The notes under the pieces: generated by a model
Databases searched by the model: none
What the model was told of the DNA's origin: nothing
Seen by the model: only the letters and a program-made list of their open reading frames with translations
Assembly: GCA_039808885.1 (NCBI GenBank)
Contig: JBDHTX010000015.1
Span: 33,736 to 97,735 of the forward strand
Length of the DNA stretch: 64,000 nt
Direction: 5' to 3'
From: Dongia_A sp039808885
Lineage (GTDB): Bacteria; Pseudomonadota; Alphaproteobacteria; Dongiales; Dongiaceae
Shown: positions 1-7,639 of the stretch, one piece after another
Layout of the letters: every line of letters starts with the position of its first letter
How positions within the stretch are numbered: the first letter of the stretch is position 1
Program-made: the position numbers and the translations under genes

Positions 1-243
1 GAGGCGCATTGCGTCGCCGCCCCCTCGGCGCTGATCGGCGCCAGCAATTTCTTCGAGCTGGCGGTGGCCGCCGCCATCAGCCTGTTCGGCTTCTCCTCCG
101 GCGCGGCGCTGGCCACCGTGGTCGGCGTGCTGATCGAGGTGCCGGTCATGCTCTCGGTGGTGAAGATCGTCAACGCCAGCAAGGGCTGGTACGAGCGCGG
201 CGCAGCGAGGCGCCCGGAAAGCGCCGCCAAGCCGGCGGCATGA
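1..243 (+). CDS. acr3: ACR3-family arsenite efflux permease, C-terminal end (partial)
   Basis: The window opens inside this gene; 80 codons remain, ending in TGA. The visible tail contains GASNFFELAVA and a following IEVPVML stretch, which match the last transmembrane region of ACR3 (BART superfamily) arsenite/H+ exchangers. Two hydrophobic helices can be seen at about residues 15-38 and 42-62 of the fragment, followed by a short basic cytoplasmic tail. ACR3 proteins expel arsenite through a conserved membrane cysteine, which would lie upstream of the window. The gene is followed after about 40 bp by a PadR regulator and then a flavoprotein and an MFS exporter, all on the same strand, so it is the efflux arm of an arsenic cluster. 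The family call is firm for a fragment this short, but the start and full length cannot be seen. Confidence 0.85.
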   Translation, partial: EAHCVAAPSALIGASNFFELAVAAAISLFGFSSGAALATVVGVLIEVPVMLSVVKIVNASKGWYERGAARRPESAAKPAA

Positions 244-257
244 GCATACCTCGCCCC

Positions 258-284
258 TTGACACCTTGATGTCCAAGGTATAGA
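258..284 (+). promoter_or_regulatory. Probable promoter and operator in front of the PadR gene
   Basis: A consensus -35 box TTGACA lies at 258-263 and a -10-like TATAGA at 279-284, 15 bp apart. Between them sits a perfect inverted repeat, ACCTTG (263-268) and CAAGGT (274-279), with a 5-nt spacer. A dyad placed in the promoter spacer is typical of metal- or metalloid-responsive regulators. The -10 box overlaps the first ATG of padR, so translation may instead begin at the ATG at 293, giving an almost leaderless message. The assignment is by eye. Confidence 0.5.
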
Positions 285-769
285 TGAAGCGCATGAGCAG
301 GCGCGCCACCAGAACTCCCAGCAAGACCGCGACTCCCATCAAGACCGGGGCCGCCGGACTGCGCGCCGTCGCCAAGCAGGCCCCGGACTACACCAGCCGG
401 GCCTATTGGAACGGCACCATCAAGATGAGCCTGTCCAAGTTCTTCATCCTCTCGGTGCTGCACCAGCGGCCGATGCATGGCTACGACATCGCCAGCGCCG
501 TGGAGAAGACCACCAAGGGCTGCTGCTCGCCGACCGAGGGCACCATCTATCCCGCCCTGCGCGAATTCGAGGAGGGCGGCTACGTCACCTCCGAGAGCGA
601 GATCGTCCAGGGCCGCGAGCGCAAGGTCTACACCCTGACCGCGCGGGGCCGCGAAGCCTTCAAGGTCGCGGTGGAGTCCTGGATGGAGATCACCGAGTGC
701 CTGACCGACAGCCGCAACGTGGTCAGCCGCGCCGCGCGCAAATCGGCGAAGAGCGGCACCTGCTGCTGA
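284..769 (+). CDS. PadR-family transcriptional regulator, arsenic-cluster type
   Basis: A 161-residue PadR winged-helix protein. The HTH domain runs from about residue 48 to 125, with the family landmarks MHGYDIA, GTIYPALREFEEGGY and RKVYTLT. Residues 1-45 are a basic, low-complexity extension. Cysteines are unusual: an adjacent pair at 80-81 just before the recognition segment, one at 139 and a terminal pair at 160-161. PadR proteins repress nearby genes. Here the context (ACR3 upstream, flavoprotein and MFS downstream) and the paired cysteines suggest an arsenite-sensing repressor doing the job usually held by ArsR; the sensing is inference. No Shine-Dalgarno precedes either ATG 284 or ATG 293. 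If the promoter reading is right, 293 is the true start. ATG 424 would give a minimal PadR domain but also lacks a good ribosome site. Confidence 0.85.
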   Translation: MKRMSRRATRTPSKTATPIKTGAAGLRAVAKQAPDYTSRAYWNGTIKMSLSKFFILSVLHQRPMHGYDIASAVEKTTKGCCSPTEGTIYPALREFEEGGYVTSESEIVQGRERKVYTLTARGREAFKVAVESWMEITECLTDSRNVVSRAARKSAKSGTCC

Positions 770-783
770 GTTTTTTTGCGTTT

Positions 784-804
784 ATGCATCGATGATCGAT
801 GCAT
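784..804. promoter_or_regulatory. 21-bp perfect palindrome upstream of the flavoprotein gene (candidate operator)
   Basis: Two 10-bp arms, ATGCATCGAT (784-793) and ATCGATGCAT (795-804), flank a single central G. It lies 15 bp after the padR stop and 19 bp before the AAGGAG ribosome site of the flavoprotein gene. No T-run follows on either strand, which argues against a terminator. Its position fits an operator for the upstream PadR protein or a second regulator. The arms differ from the ACCTTG/CAAGGT dyad in front of padR. Confidence 0.55.
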
Positions 805-836
805 CAGAGAGCGATACGAGACGAAGGAGTATCCCG

Positions 837-2279
837 ATGTCCCAGCTTCCCATCGCCGTGATCGGCGCCGGCCCGGTCGGGCTTGCCGCCGCCGCGCATC
901 TGGTGCAGCGCGGCCTTGAGCCCCTGGTGCTCGAGCGCGGACCGGCGGCGGGGCATACGCTCAGCGCCTGGAGCCATGTGCGCGTCTTCTCGCCGTGGCG
1001 GTTCAACATCGACCACGCCGCGCGCGCCTTGCTGGCAGAGACCGATTGGCAGGCGCCGGACGCGGAGGCGCTGCCGACCGGGGGCGATCTGGTGCGCGAC
1101 TACCTGGCGCCCCTGTCCCGGCACCCGAAGCTCGCCGCCGGCATCCGCTTTGGCGCGGAGGTCACGGCGATCTCGCGGCGCGGCACTGACAAGATGACCG
1201 ACGCGGGGCGCGCCGCGACGCCCTTCGTGCTGCGCTACCGCGATGCCGCGGGCGCGGAGCAGGAGATGCTGGCCCGCGCGGTCATCGACGCCTCCGGCAC
1301 CTGGTTCCAGCCCAATCCGATGGGAGTCGACGGCCTGCCGGTCGCCGGCGAGACCGCCAATGCCGGCCGCATCGCCTATGGCATCCCCGATGTGCTGGAC
1401 CATGCGCGCGATCGCTATGCCGGGGCGCGGGTCCTGGTCGTCGGCTCCGGTCATTCCGCGATCAACGTGGTGCTCGACCTGCTGGCGCTGCAGCAAAGCG
1501 CGCCGGAGACCCGCGTGGTCTGGGGTCTGCGCCGCAACCGGCTGGAACGGCTGCTCGGCGGCGGCCTCAATGACCAGCTGCCGGCGCGCGGCGCGCTCGG
1601 CCTCGCCGCCAAATCCGCCATCGAGGCGGGGCGGCTCCAGGTCCTCACCCCCTTCGCCGCGCGCAGGATCGCCGCCGAGGGCAACAGCCTGCGCGTGACC
1701 GGCTGCGTCAACGGCCATGATTTCGACGGCAATTTCGACCGCATCATCGTGGCGACCGGCTTCCGCCCCGACCTGGCCATGCTGCGCGAGCTGCGCGTCG
1801 AGCTTGACCCCGCGGTGGAGGCGACGCCGGCGCTGGCGCCGCTGATCGATCCCAATCTGCATTCCTGCGGCGACGTGCCGGCGCATGGCGTGGTCGAACT
1901 CGCCCACCCGGAACAGGGTTTCTACATCGTCGGCGCCAAGAGCTATGGCCGGGCGCCCACCTTCCTGATGGCGACCGGCTACGAGCAGGTGCGCTCCATC
2001 GCCGCCGAGCTGGCCGGCGACCACGCGGCGGCGCGCGAGGTGCATCTGGTGCTGCCCAAGACCGGGGTGTGCAACAGCGACGCGATCGACGGTGGCGCCG
2101 GCGACAGCGGCGACGAAGCCGCCTGTTGCGGCGGGCCGGCCGTCACGGATGCGACCGCGTGCTGCGTGGCGGACGAGGTGGCGAAGGAAGCGGCGCAAAC
2201 TGGTTGCGGCTGTTCGCCGGCGGCCGCACCGGCTAAAGTGGCCAAGGCGCAAGGTGGAGGATGCTGCGCGCCGCGCTGA
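837..2279 (+). CDS. FAD/NAD(P)-binding flavoprotein monooxygenase-like, arsenic-cluster type, with Cys-rich tail
   Basis: A 480-residue two-dinucleotide-binding-domain flavoprotein. An FAD-binding GAGPVG is at residues 9-14 and a second Rossmann motif, VVGSGHSA, near residue 200, as in class B flavin monooxygenases and the ArsO-like proteins of ars operons. The start at 837 is set by AAGGAG at 823-828; an upstream in-frame ATG at 792 has no ribosome site and would overlap the palindrome. The last 70 or so residues are unlike the catalytic core: nine cysteines, mostly as CC or CGC pairs, in an Ala/Gly-rich tail ending GGCCAPR. That tail could bind arsenite or antimonite, or deliver it to an exporter (inference). 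The substrate is unknown. The gene lies between padR and an MFS exporter on the same strand. Confidence 0.8.
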   Translation: MSQLPIAVIGAGPVGLAAAAHLVQRGLEPLVLERGPAAGHTLSAWSHVRVFSPWRFNIDHAARALLAETDWQAPDAEALPTGGDLVRDYLAPLSRHPKLAAGIRFGAEVTAISRRGTDKMTDAGRAATPFVLRYRDAAGAEQEMLARAVIDASGTWFQPNPMGVDGLPVAGETANAGRIAYGIPDVLDHARDRYAGARVLVVGSGHSAINVVLDLLALQQSAPETRVVWGLRRNRLERLLGGGLNDQLPARGALGLAAKSAIEAGRLQVLTPFAARRIAAEGNSLRVTGCVNGHDFDGNFDRIIVATGFRPDLAMLRELRVELDPAVEATPALAPLIDPNLHSCGDVPAHGVVELAHPEQGFYIVGAKSYGRAPTFLMATGYEQVRSIAAELAGDHAAAREVHLVLPKTGVCNSDAIDGGAGDSGDEAACCGGPAVTDATACCVADEVAKEAAQTGCGCSPAAAPAKVAKAQGGGCCAPR

Positions 2280-2325
2280 GCCTCGCGGCAACGCGCAATA
2301 CCACGTCATTTCCGCGGACCGAGTC

Positions 2326-3549
2326 TTGGCCCAGTCGCGTCACCACCTGTTCATCACCGGGCTCGGCATCAGCCAGATCATCGCCTGGGGTACGCTTTAC
2401 TACGCGTTCCCGATCCTGGCCGAGCCGATGTCGGCCGAGCTTGGCGTCGACAAGCCGCAGATCTACGGCGCCGCCACCTTCGGCCTGCTACTCGCGGGCG
2501 CGGCGGCCTATCCCGTCGGTTATCTGATCGACCGCGGCAAGGGCCGGGCCATCCTCACCGGCGGCGCCCTCCTGGGCGGCCTGATGCTCGCGGCCTGGTC
2601 GCAGGTCCACTCGCTGGCGCTGTTCTACGTGGTGTTCGGCCTGATCGGCATCGCCCAGGGCATGGCGCTCTACGAGCCCGCCTTCGCCGTCGTCGCGCGG
2701 CGCTTCGGCGCCGGCGCGCGGTCCGGCATCACCGCGCTCACCCTGTGGGGCGGCTTCGCCAGCACCGTCTTCGTGCCGATCACGCAATACCTGCTCAATC
2801 ATTTCGGCTGGCGCGGCGCGCTGCTGGCCCTGTCGGCGATCACCCTGGCCGGCGCCGGTGGCCTCAACGCCTGGGTCATCGACCCGCGGCGCGACGCGGT
2901 GCCGGCCAGCGATCCGGCGCAGCCGGCGTCGGCCGCCGCCGATGCAAAGAGCAATGTCGCCGGCAATGCCATCGTGCGCTGGGCGCTGCGACAGCCGGTC
3001 TTCTGGATGCTCAGCCTTGCCATCACCCTCTATTTCGGCGCCGCCTCCGGCCTGACCTATCACTGGTACCCGCTGCTGCTGGAGCGCGGCTTCGACACCG
3101 CGAGCGTCGTCGCCGGCATGGCGATCATCGGGCCGGCGCAGGTCGCCGGGCGCATCGCCATCTGGGTCTTCGCCCGCCAGCACTCGGTGAAGGTGATCGG
3201 GCGGGCGGCCTTCCTCGTTTTCCTCGCCTCGCTGGTGCTCCTGCTCATGGCGCCGGCGCAATTCGCCTGGCTCGCGCTCTTCGCCATCGTCTACGGCGCC
3301 GCCAACGGCATCGTCACCATCGTGCGCAGCCTGGCCCTGCGCGAGATGCTGACGCCGGAGCGCTACGGCACGCTCAACGGCCTGCTCGGCGTGCCCTCGA
3401 CCATCGCCAAGGCGCTGACCCCGCTCGGCGCCGCCTGGCTGTGGCATTGGAGCGGCGGCTATGATTCGGTGCTGATCGCCAGCATCGCCTGCTGCGCGGT
3501 GATGGCGGCGAGCTTCTGGGCGGCGGGGGGCCAGCGCCGGTCTCTCTAA
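2326..3549 (+). CDS. MFS transporter of the arsenic cluster
   Basis: About 407 residues with the 12-helix pattern of the major facilitator superfamily. The loop between helices 2 and 3 carries a DRGKGRA version of the MFS signature. The frame is open well upstream into the flavoprotein gene, but the helical protein begins at TTG 2326, 46 bp after the flavoprotein stop; no in-frame ATG or GTG is better placed. The position directly after an As-linked flavoprotein suggests export of an arsenic species, for example the product of that enzyme. ArsK-type MFS exporters of trivalent arsenicals are one possible identity, but sequence alone does not separate ArsK from other MFS families. Confidence 0.75.
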   Translation: MAQSRHHLFITGLGISQIIAWGTLYYAFPILAEPMSAELGVDKPQIYGAATFGLLLAGAAAYPVGYLIDRGKGRAILTGGALLGGLMLAAWSQVHSLALFYVVFGLIGIAQGMALYEPAFAVVARRFGAGARSGITALTLWGGFASTVFVPITQYLLNHFGWRGALLALSAITLAGAGGLNAWVIDPRRDAVPASDPAQPASAAADAKSNVAGNAIVRWALRQPVFWMLSLAITLYFGAASGLTYHWYPLLLERGFDTASVVAGMAIIGPAQVAGRIAIWVFARQHSVKVIGRAAFLVFLASLVLLLMAPAQFAWLALFAIVYGAANGIVTIVRSLALREMLTPERYGTLNGLLGVPSTIAKALTPLGAAWLWHWSGGYDSVLIASIACCAVMAASFWAAGGQRRSL

Positions 3550-3576
3550 CTTGCCGGGGTTCCCATCAACTCGAGA

Positions 3577-4485
3577 TCACTGCTTGAATCGCTCTTCCCG
3601 GTGCCAACGAAGAAACTGGGGATGGGGATATTCGAATCTGTGTTGTGGAGGAAGCGCATAGCCACTCGGATTGATAAGGGACCTAACTCCCTCAACATCG
3701 TTGGCGTGCCGAGATATCAGAATCTGCCGATCATCGGAAAGACTAATCAAGCCACGATCAAACATCCAATGCACCGTCCCAGAGAGCGCGATGCCGTTGC
3801 TCACGATATCCGGCCCATTTTCCTCAACCGGTCGAATATGAGCTGCCGCAACCTCTGCTCGACCATTCCCATTTATCAGCTTGAGGCCACTGATCGCGCA
3901 TCGATCAGAGTACGCTCGCAGGACGTTCCGACGGAAAATCCGGTCCCGCAAGATTCGCGAAACTACAAAGCTGCCTCGCTCACGACTCTGCTCGAACACA
4001 AACGGCGCCTGACCCTCGGACAGCCCCAGAGGAGGTTCGGCCTCGCCTACGCGCGGCAGCAACGGGTCTTTTTCATTGAAGCCGAGTGCTACAATATAAT
4101 CAAAGTCGCTCTCCGGAATTGAGCGAACCGCTGATTGAGCGCGCCCTGAAATCCCACCTTCCGCGTTCAGAACACTCCGCTCAACGATGCCAGTCGTTCC
4201 GTTGAATGGAACCGGATTGCTAAAATCCAGATAGCTTCCGGGCTGGATCAGCGCAAGGTACATGCCGTGCGTCTTCGGATCGGAGACAACTCGTTCAATC
4301 TTCGCAATCGCGAAGTAGCCACGTGTCTCCGCGACCTTGCGCGGCTCGTAGTAGATAATCCAGTCTCCCACGCAGGATTGAACGCGGCTGAGGTATTGCG
4401 CTGGGAACTGATAAACCTCAGCGGGCCTGTCGTCGTAGATGGAATCCGGTCGGTGGATGAAAACCCCGTGCCCCATGGCTTGCAT
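3577..4485 (-). CDS. HNH endonuclease family protein (putative restriction enzyme, low-GC islet)
   Basis: 302 residues. The C-terminal third holds an HNH_2-type nuclease core: a cysteine in CAISG, then AAHIRP, then SNGIALSGTVHWMFDRG, giving the H-N-H set. The N-terminal 150 residues look like a DNA- or modified-base-reading domain (WIIYYEPRK, then YLDFSNPV) but I cannot name it firmly. No methyltransferase is adjacent, so if it restricts DNA it would be modification-dependent or stand-alone (inference). The gene is visibly lower in GC than its neighbours, is unrelated to them, and begins 82 bp past the 3' end of tRNA-Arg on the same strand, all signs of horizontal gain. The start has no clear ribosome site; ATG 4476 is an alternative. 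Confidence 0.75.
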   Translation of the reverse strand: MQAMGHGVFIHRPDSIYDDRPAEVYQFPAQYLSRVQSCVGDWIIYYEPRKVAETRGYFAIAKIERVVSDPKTHGMYLALIQPGSYLDFSNPVPFNGTTGIVERSVLNAEGGISGRAQSAVRSIPESDFDYIVALGFNEKDPLLPRVGEAEPPLGLSEGQAPFVFEQSRERGSFVVSRILRDRIFRRNVLRAYSDRCAISGLKLINGNGRAEVAAAHIRPVEENGPDIVSNGIALSGTVHWMFDRGLISLSDDRQILISRHANDVEGVRSLINPSGYALPPQHRFEYPHPQFLRWHREERFKQ

Positions 4486-4567
4486 ATAAGCCTAAATGTG
4501 ATGACGGGCCAATCCAGTTTGGACGCGCCTAGCACCGATCGAGTCGGGGCAGCGATGAGGGGGAAAA

Positions 4568-4644
4568 TGGCGACCCCGAGAGGATTCGAACCTCCGACCT
4601 GCGGTTTAGGAAACCGACGCTCTATCCTGCTGAGCTACGGGGTC
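4568..4644 (-). tRNA. tRNA-Arg(CCT)
   Basis: A cloverleaf can be folded on the minus strand. The acceptor is GACCCCG paired with CGGGGTC, the D stem GCTC/GAGC, the anticodon loop TTCCTAA with anticodon CCT, the T arm GGTTCGAATCC, and the discriminator G is followed by an encoded CCA. The outermost anticodon-stem pair is a mismatch. tRNA-Arg(CCT) genes are common integration points, and the low-GC HNH gene lies just past its 3' end. No duplicated 3' tRNA fragment was seen at the far side of that gene. Confidence 0.93.
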
Positions 4645-4720
4645 GTCGGGCGGGTTATAGCAAAGCCCCGGCGTGAAGTTAAGCCGGCGGCCGGCGCCGG
4701 CCCGGCCCGGCCGATGGACC

Positions 4721-5830
4721 CTAGTCCGCCTTCACCTTCTTGATCACGACATCCGAGGTTGCCCCCAGTGGCGCGTTTTTCAGGCTGGGGTCCGGCGCGC
4801 CGGTCAGCAGCACGGTCACCGTGCGGTCATAGGCGGCGGGGTCCAGGTGGCCGAATTCGGAATCGTCCACCGCCACCAGGTCGTTGACCGCCCAGACGCC
4901 GCGGATCAGCGTCGGTAGGTCGGTGGTCTGCGTCGCCATCAGCGACATCAGCGCTTCGGTGGATTTGCGCGGCTCCTCCGCCACCCGCTCCCAGCCCCTG
5001 CGGGCGCCCTCGACGAAATGCGCGAAGGCGTCGACGCGCTCGGGGTCGAGCAGATCCTCCGCCCGCGCATAGAGCCCGTCCTCCAGCGTGGCGGTGCCGA
5101 GGTCCTCGTACGAGAACAGGCGGAAATCCGCCGGGCTCTTGCCCTGGACCGCGAGATCGGCCGGCAGCTGGTAGCTCTCGGTGGTGAAGCAGTCGCTCTC
5201 CCGGCCGCGATAGGTGGCGGCCAGCTGGCCGTCATGCAGGATGGTGACGCCATCCGCCTCGCCATAGATGCCGAGGCCGAGCTTGTGCATCCAGGCGAAG
5301 AAGGCGCTTTCCTGGCCGTCGAAATGCAGCTCGACATTGGCGCCCTTGAGATCGCCGGGCTCGGCGATCGGCCGCTTGCAGGCGAGCAGCAGGCCCGATT
5401 TCTGGAAGATCTGCGCCACGTGCAGGATTTCCGCGCCGGCTTCGCGCGCCTTCAGGGCATGCGGCATGATGTCGATGGCGAGGTCGACGTCGCCGTCCTC
5501 CAGCATCGCCACCGGGCCGCGATCATCGGCCGCGACGAAGACGGGATCGATGCCGCGCTGGGAGAACTGGCCCTCGATCTTGGCCAGGTGATAGCCGAGG
5601 GTGCGCGGCGAGGGCCCCTCGGGCAGCGCGATGCGCAGCCGGACGAGGTCCACCTCCTGCGCCCCGGCATGGTTCGCCAAGCCCCACGGGCCCGCCGCCG
5701 CAAGGGCGCCGAGCAGCAGGACCAGCGCCGCCGCCGGATTGCGCGCCGGCAACAGCGCCGCCGCCAAGGCGCGCCACATCGCCCGTTCAGCGTCCGGGCT
5801 GGCCCCGGACCGCGTCCGTCGTCGCTGCAT
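4721..5830 (-). CDS. ABC transporter substrate-binding protein, NMT1/SsuA-like
   Basis: About 369 residues. After a basic N-terminus a hydrophobic stretch (ALVLLLGALAAAGPWGL) and an AGAQ cleavage-like site suggest export to the periplasm. The mature part begins LRIALPEGPSPRTLGYHLA and follows the NMT1/THI5-like fold, in which a slow-acting ligand such as a pyrimidine, sulfonate or aromatic acid is bound. The start at 5830 is preceded by GAGGGAA on the minus strand; the frame stays open further upstream without good support, and ATG 5779 would give a shorter signal. No permease or ATPase gene is adjacent, so the partners and ligand are unknown. It ends 76 bp from the tRNA and is divergent from gpsA. 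Confidence 0.75.
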   Translation of the reverse strand: MQRRRTRSGASPDAERAMWRALAAALLPARNPAAALVLLLGALAAAGPWGLANHAGAQEVDLVRLRIALPEGPSPRTLGYHLAKIEGQFSQRGIDPVFVAADDRGPVAMLEDGDVDLAIDIMPHALKAREAGAEILHVAQIFQKSGLLLACKRPIAEPGDLKGANVELHFDGQESAFFAWMHKLGLGIYGEADGVTILHDGQLAATYRGRESDCFTTESYQLPADLAVQGKSPADFRLFSYEDLGTATLEDGLYARAEDLLDPERVDAFAHFVEGARRGWERVAEEPRKSTEALMSLMATQTTDLPTLIRGVWAVNDLVAVDDSEFGHLDPAAYDRTVTVLLTGAPDPSLKNAPLGATSDVVIKKVKAD

Positions 5831-6060
5831 GTCTGCCGGTGTTCCCTCGTGGCCCAATGGTGGCCTCTTGTGGCGGCCCCTTAGCGGCCCCTGTGGCCGG
5901 GACCGCCGATCGGCGCTGCGCGCTGCACCGGGCGGTCTCGCCTTGCCTTCCAATGCGGGACAGATTACAGGCCGTGGCGAAGCCTCGCAAATGGTAAGCC
6001 GGACGCGGCGCACGCCCTGGTGGCGGCGATTTCGGGGTCGCAACGGAGGAATGGCAAGGC

Positions 6061-7074
6061 ATGGCGGAAGCAGGCGCCGCGGCAATCGACGAACTGGGCA
6101 TCGTGGGGGCGGGCGCCTGGGGCACCGCGCTGTCGGTGCTGGCCGCGCGGGCCGGGCGCCGGGTGACCCTGCGGGCGCGCCGGGCGAAGGCGGCCGAGGC
6201 GATCGCCGCGGCGCGCGAGAATGCCGAGCACCTGCCGGGCATCGCCCTGCCGCCGGCCATTGCCGTCACCGCCGACCTCGCCGCGGCACTTGCCGCCGAT
6301 GCCGTGCTCTACGTCCAGCCGGCGCAGCATCTGCGGGCCTTCTGCCTGGCCGCGGCCCCGCTGTGGCGGCGCGGCACGCCGCTGCTCATCTGCGCCAAGG
6401 GCATCGAGGTCGAGACCGGCCGGCTGCTGACCGAGATCGCGGCCGAGCTGCTGCCGGCGGCGCCGATCGCCGTGCTCTCCGGCCCGAGCTTCGCCGCCGA
6501 GGCCGCCGCCGGGCTGCCCACCGCCGTGGTCATCGCCAGCACCGAGGCCAGGCTCAACGAATCCCTGATGCAGGCGCTCTCGCACGGCGCCTTCCGGCCC
6601 TATGGCGCGCTGGATCCGGTCGGCGTCGAGGTCGCCGGCGCGGCCAAGAACGTGCTGGCCATCGCCTGCGGCATCGTCATGGGCCGCGGCCTGGGCGAGA
6701 ACGCGCGCGCCGCCCTGGTGACCCGCGGCCTGGCGGAAGTGGCGCGGCTCAGCCACGCGCTGGGCGGCAGGCCGGAAACCATGCTGGGCCTGGCCGGTGT
6801 CGGCGACCTGGTGCTGACCTGCAATTCCATGACCTCGCGCAACACCTCGCTCGGCTTCGAGCTCGGCCGCGGCAAGGCGCTGGCTGAGATCCTGGGCCAG
6901 CGCCACAGCGTCGCCGAGGGCGTTCCCACCGCCGCGGCGATCGAGGCCCTGGCGCGGCGCCTCGGCGTCGAGATGCCGATCTGCGCGACGGTGGCGGCGA
7001 TCCTCGACCGCCGGGCCGAGATCGACCAGGCGATCCGCGACCTGCTCGCCCGGCCGCTGAAGCACGAAAGCTGA
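6061..7074 (+). CDS. gpsA: NAD(P)+-dependent glycerol-3-phosphate dehydrogenase
   Basis: 337 residues, the usual GpsA length. The N-terminal Rossmann motif GAGAWGTALS lies near residue 14. AKGIE, VLSGPSFAAE, the catalytic lysine in GAAKNVLAI and the GLAGVGDLVLTC signature follow in family order. The enzyme reduces dihydroxyacetone phosphate to sn-glycerol-3-phosphate in the cytoplasm for phospholipid synthesis. GGAGGA at 6045-6050 sets the start at 6061; an out-of-frame ATG at 6051 is ignored. It stands alone here, divergent from the binding-protein gene. Confidence 0.97.
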   Translation: MAEAGAAAIDELGIVGAGAWGTALSVLAARAGRRVTLRARRAKAAEAIAAARENAEHLPGIALPPAIAVTADLAAALAADAVLYVQPAQHLRAFCLAAAPLWRRGTPLLICAKGIEVETGRLLTEIAAELLPAAPIAVLSGPSFAAEAAAGLPTAVVIASTEARLNESLMQALSHGAFRPYGALDPVGVEVAGAAKNVLAIACGIVMGRGLGENARAALVTRGLAEVARLSHALGGRPETMLGLAGVGDLVLTCNSMTSRNTSLGFELGRGKALAEILGQRHSVAEGVPTAAAIEALARRLGVEMPICATVAAILDRRAEIDQAIRDLLARPLKHES

Positions 7075-7210
7075 GCCCCGGCCGGGCAGCCGGCATTCAT
7101 CAGCCGTTTACCATCCGCCCCCTAAACCTGTTGCTGAAAGCCGGCGGTTTCCGTCCGACTCGGACGGGCTGCTACCCTGCCTCCCGGAGGCGTTTGGCCA
7201 AGGTGACCGC

Positions 7211-7639
7211 GTGATCGAAGAGCGACTTCTGTGCGCCACCGACGGCTCGGCCGTGTCCGAGAAGGCGGTCGCCTACACCATCGGCCTGGCGTTGCAGACC
7301 GGCCAGCCCGCCACCTTCCTCCTGGTCGCCGATGGCGATCTTGCCACCACGCCGCAATCCTGGGACGAGGCCAAGCTGAAGACTGGCGACCTGCCGCCGG
7401 ACCGGGAGCTGATCGCCGCCCTGCAGATGGCGATCCAGCAGGAGTTCATCCGCCTGCGCCTGGTGCGCGCCTTCGGCCCCGACCCGGCCGAGGCGATCGT
7501 CACCTATGCCGAGCGCAACGGCTATCGCCACATCATCATGGGCTCGGCCGGCCTGACCGGCGCGCGGCGCATGCTGCTGGGCTCGGTCGCCGCCGACGTG
7601 GTGACCCGGGCGCATTGCCCCGTCACGATCGTCCGCTGA
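7211..7639 (+). CDS. Universal stress protein, UspA family
   Basis: 142 residues forming one Usp domain. It begins ERLLCATDGSAVSEKAVAYT and ends with the ATP-binding-type signature MGSAGLTGARRMLLGSVAADV, followed by HCPVTIVR. Proteins with this G-2x-G-9x-G(S) pattern bind ATP and act in stress survival; the exact role is unknown. The start codon is GTG 7211, with AAGGTGA just upstream. Its last codons contain an ACGATCGT octamer, which recurs three times in the tandem repeat just downstream. Confidence 0.88.
   Translation: MIEERLLCATDGSAVSEKAVAYTIGLALQTGQPATFLLVADGDLATTPQSWDEAKLKTGDLPPDRELIAALQMAIQQEFIRLRLVRAFGPDPAEAIVTYAERNGYRHIIMGSAGLTGARRMLLGSVAADVVTRAHCPVTIVR

Noticed and set aside
2326..3549. 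Firm naming of the MFS protein as ArsK
   Set aside because: Context fits, but family assignment needs an alignment that cannot be done here.
3550..4567. Attachment-site duplication around the HNH gene
   Set aside because: No copy of the tRNA 3' end (GGTTCGAATCC region) was found at the far side of the gene, so site-specific insertion is not shown.
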